Source: an uncultured Methanolobus sp.
GTDB taxonomy: Archaea > Halobacteriota > Methanosarcinia > Methanosarcinales > Methanosarcinaceae
Assembly: GCF_963667555.1 (NCBI RefSeq)
Contig: NZ_OY763421.1
Location: 1,815,562-1,879,561 of the forward strand
Reading direction: 5' to 3'
Length of the DNA stretch: 64,000 nucleotides
Shown here: positions 62,001 to 64,000 of the stretch, one piece after another
How the letters are laid out: every line of letters starts with the position of its first letter
Numbering within the stretch: the stretch's first letter is position 1
Made by a program: the position numbers and the translations under genes
The notes under the pieces: generated by a model
The model's database searches: none
Told to the model about the DNA's origin: nothing
Seen by the model: the letters and a program-made list of their open reading frames with translations, nothing else

Positions 62001-64000
62001 TATTCCAAGCGAATATATAGTTTCGGGAATATGTAGCTGTTTGTGGATTTGGTTTTATTGTTAAACCATTTGATAGACCATCTGCCTGTGTATCAGCTAA
62101 TCCAAACCATATATTTGCATCTCCGTTGACTTTGACTTTGGATTCGTAGATGACACTGCTTGGATCAACTGACAGTGAATCAAGATAACTCGATGTAGCT
62201 GGCCTATGATATTGTACAAACACATCACTTCCATTTGGCTCATATCCATCCTGTTTATAAAGCGCATACGTCTGTGTTTCGAGGGGCGCCATCTCATCAA
62301 TTATCATAAATAATCTATCGTTATTGTCAACGCCTTCAATCCAATAAGACACTGGAATGTATTCAGAATAATAAGAATCAATAAGTTCTGTATAAAGACT
62401 CTCGCTGGTTGAATTAAGATTAAGGTCTGTTGATAATATTGCTATTTGATAATCTGTTAAAGTCTCATCTGCATTGTTGGTAACATAAATCTGATACCAT
62501 GATCCCATATCTTCAACTGTGACAGTTGGTTTCAATGGTTCATACTTTCTGGCAAAAGCCCAATCCTGTGTAAATGACCCAGAATATGTATTTGCACCTA
62601 ATCCGAGATTTGTAGTTGGTATATTTGTTGTAATGGTACTGAGTAATTGAGCGTCATCAAGATAGTATTTTGCACTTGAACCATTACATTCAATTTTCAA
62701 ATTATAATATGTATCTACTACTGTACTCCCACCACCTGCTGCTGTATACAAAACGGTTGGATTTCCGGTATTCCAAGCGAATATATAGTTTCGGGAATAT
62801 GTAGCTGTTTGTGGATTTGGTTTTATTGTTAAACCATTTGATAGACCATCTGCCTGTGTATCAGCTAATCCAAACCATATATTTGCATCTCCGTTGACTT
62901 TGATTTTGGATTCGTAGATGACACTGTTTGGATTAACTGACAGTGAGTCAAGATAACTTGATGTAGCCGGGCCATGATACTGTACAAACACATCACTGCC
63001 ATTTGGCTCATATCCTTCTTCTTTATAAACAGCATATACTTTTGTTTCTGATGGACCCAGTTCATCAATCTTCATGAAAGTTCTATCATCACTGTCAACA
63101 CCTTCAATCCAATAAGGTAATGTAGATGTCTGTGATAACAATGTAGATGTTTGTGATAACAATTGCACCTGAGAAGTGAATGTTAAATTGAAACAAGAGC
63201 TTTTAATGTCATCTTTTAATCTTGTGAGAATCTGTTCAGGCGCCACACCATCTTGTTCATAGGTATATTCTATAGATGGTAAGCTTGCATCATCATAAGG
63301 TTTAATCACTTTAGAAATCCTATGCAAATCATCATAAACATAATCAGTAGAAACCCCATTGATATCTGTTATTTTTGTGATTCTGCCAACGTCATTGTAT
63401 TCATAAGACTCTTTTTGTCCCAGAGAATTCTCAATAGATACAGGATAAACATGGTCTTCATCATACTCTATAGTCTGCGAGAAACCTTTTGCATCCGCAA
63501 TTTCCACAATGTTCCCATAGGTATCATAGTCATATTGAATAGAAGGATTATACCCATTATTATTCCATGATACAACTTTTGTCAGCAATCCTCTGTCAAG
63601 ATCACTATTATCCTCAGTATCATCATAGAAGTACCATGATTCACTCATGTTGATGTGATCATGACCTTCTAGCCACTGATGTACAGTTTTACCTAAAATC
63701 CAGTCCTCTTCATCATTCACATACTCGTAGTGAAGATATCTTTCATCACCGGCAATATCCATGTCTCCGTATTCTGTGACAGAGAGTGGATTGCCATAAT
63801 CGTCGTATTCGTCATATTCTGTGTAAGAAGACCAGCCTATGGAATCGTTTAAATTCTGTGCAAGACCATCAAACTGGGTACTTGATTCATTTTCAAGTAA
63901 AATAAGATTTACATCGGAATAAAGTTCCTGTGTAATGTATTCCTTATCGGCAGTACTATAAAGATTTCCATTTGTATCCCATACTTCAGTATGATTTTCA
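59092..64000 (-). CDS. RHS/YD-repeat protein with C-terminal toxin-like domain (5' end outside window)
   Basis: Frame open to the window edge (at least 1635 aa). YD repeats throughout (YEYDLNGNLINQTDARG pattern), interrupted by two near-identical 256-residue inserts with concanavalin/DUF2341-like features (YWIEGVDNNDR, DVFVQYH, DANIWFGLADTQ). RHS core end DTGLMNYGARYYSPEYRVF...NRYAYCLDNP, PSGHY at about 59720-59880. After it comes a unique tail with GHGYRSDHPAGGDVTGFG, as in polymorphic toxins, whose nuclease type I cannot name. Secretion signal would lie outside the window. Confidence 0.85.
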   Translation of the reverse strand, partial: ENHTEVWDTNGNLYSTADKEYITQELYSDVNLILLENESSTQFDGLAQNLNDSIGWSSYTEYDEYDDYGNPLSVTEYGDMDIAGDERYLHYEYVNDEEDWILGKTVHQWLEGHDHINMSESWYFYDDTEDNSDLDRGLLTKVVSWNNNGYNPSIQYDYDTYGNIVEIADAKGFSQTIEYDEDHVYPVSIENSLGQKESYEYNDVGRITKITDINGVSTDYVYDDLHRISKVIKPYDDASLPSIEYTYEQDGVAPEQILTRLKDDIKSSCFNLTFTSQVQLLSQTSTLLSQTSTLPYWIEGVDSDDRTFMKIDELGPSETKVYAVYKEEGYEPNGSDVFVQYHGPATSSYLDSLSVNPNSVIYESKIKVNGDANIWFGLADTQADGLSNGLTIKPNPQTATYSRNYIFAWNTGNPTVLYTAAGGGSTVVDTYYNLKIECNGSSAKYYLDDAQLLSTITTNIPTTNLGLGANTYSGSFTQDWAFARKYEPLKPTVTVEDMGSWYQIYVTNNADETLTDYQIAILSTDLNLNSTSESLYTELIDSYYSEYIPVSYWIEGVDNNDRLFMIIDEMAPLETQTYALYKQDGYEPNGSDVFVQYHRPATSSYLDSLSVDPSSVIYESKVKVNGDANIWFGLADTQADGLSNGLTIKPNPQTATYSRNYIFAWNTGNPTVLYTAAGVASTVVDTYYNLKIECNGSSAKYYIDDTQLLSTITTNIPTTNLGLGANTYSGSFTQDWAFARKYEPVIPTVTVEDMGTWYQINITNNVFETLTDYQVAVSTSDLNLSLTEESLRIVQLDLNEKLYTNNGFVSIDSYDGFGQLILKGYEGESNCISQITTYNELGLVSSTEVPHYINESGQFITYQYDPIGRPTVITITDNTTLRYQYELENTTITNQNGVNKTLTSDIFGNIVKVYEFNEGDTYVTSYSYDAMNNLVEIIPSTPVTPGTALPPHVYFTYDSLGRKISMNDPDMGNWTYEYDLNGNLINQTDARGVSTLLSYDALDRLTAIDYPSDDDVSFTYDLGLNGTLSQVSRGGISSAYDYDQRYRVDNETVTLDGTDYTTSYQYDSMDRPTSITYPDGNSVNLRYNAQTLLESVEGVVDNLDYNARNQITTKELSNGVNTSYTYDSEKLLLDRIYTESLQDLNYDFDNVGNILEIEDNVLNSVKTYGYDDLDRLTSADMSVNSVPTYLRDFTYDQYGCIRQVTDNGITISSYEYSLAPFHAPVTYNNESLDYDDNGNLIEDEDFIYVYNDANQLSEVRYSSNSSLVEKYWYDANGQRVKKQNSAGEFTYYVNQFYEIENGTATSYFFRDDERIAKETSGDMEWYLSDHLGSTTLLINESGLEIERTEYYPYGEVQSGGLEKYGFTGQENDADTGLMNYGARYYSPEYRVFVQPDTMLPDVYNPQYLNRYAYCLDNPVKYNDPSGHYIETGLDLAFLAMDLNDIRTGNADKWTYIGLGADAVCLLLPGATGGRLAVKAVEEGVTHADNVGDLFKFLDKTTEAASATNKADNLYDVAKSTEGLADGITIVKKPSPIPGDNIRRTLNYDGKNIQINTGHGYRSDHPAGGDVTGFGSINEIESEIVLDVNSAVNSGINIPTNTAIERTVSVNGNNVGYTLMQLNDGTYSVSTYYPKI
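61627..62347 (-). repeat. Internal 768-bp-period repeat of the RHS gene, copy 2
   Basis: Nearly identical in its middle part to 62395-63115 (e.g. ctggcaaaagcccaatcctg at 61781 and 62549, exactly 768 bp apart). Recent in-frame duplication of 256 codons. Confidence 0.8.
62395..63115 (-). repeat. Internal 768-bp-period repeat of the RHS gene, copy 1
   Basis: Partner of 61627-62347. The high DNA identity suggests recent duplication or gene conversion. Confidence 0.8.

Overview
The window comes from a methanogenic euryarchaeon, most likely a halotolerant or marine Methanosarcinales relative (Methanolobus/Methanococcoides-like). Supporting signs are a proteasome-activating nucleotidase, a CheF-type archaeal chemotaxis adaptor, PGF-CTERM surface proteins, archaeal TATA boxes with near-leaderless starts, CCA-less tRNA genes, and a DUF131 pair. 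The genus is inference.

Chromosomal backbone: 1-13.9 kb and the far right. From the left it carries a SIMPL-domain protein (partial), CheF, a PsbP-like lipoprotein, an IS1634-type insertion sequence inside a small gene, a membrane protein, an integrase remnant next to tRNA-Gly(TCC), an ABC ATPase, uvrB, two DUF131 membrane proteins, a Gln/Pro-rich winged-helix protein, PAN and tRNA-Glu(CTC).

Element 1 (about 13.87-34.15 kb, 20.3 kb) is an integrated virus- or plasmid-like element in the 3' end of tRNA-Glu. A 15-bp copy of the tRNA 3' end marks attR, and a perfect 14-bp inverted repeat lies just inside each att site. A rightward early arm holds a PD-(D/E)XK nuclease, a tyrosine integrase, a GC-rich structured noncoding block, a frameshifted gene, a one-spacer CRISPR-like unit, an IS200 transposase, an ArdC-type antirestriction protein and small genes. 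A 13-kb leftward operon of tightly coupled genes encodes many small membrane proteins, secreted spike-like proteins, two basic DNA-binding-like proteins, a CPBP protease, a DnaQ-like exonuclease and zinc-ribbon proteins.

Region 2 (34.2-about 55.5 kb) begins with a second, related integrase. Next come a transglutaminase-like protein and a cluster of secreted proteins sharing one propeptide-like domain, one of which is a chymotrypsin-like protease. A large GLUG/NosD surface protein follows, flanked by a direct duplication, and then a second leftward virion-like operon (54.5 to 45.1 kb) with a P-loop ATPase. No third att copy was seen, so the right boundary is open.

Defence/toxin island (55.6-64 kb): a VapBC-like pair whose toxin start codon looks mutated, an AbiE-like pair with a large perfect palindromic operator, and a giant RHS/YD-repeat protein (5' end outside the window) with a C-terminal toxin-like domain and a probable immunity gene. 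Three short relics of the RHS coding sequence are scattered between these modules.
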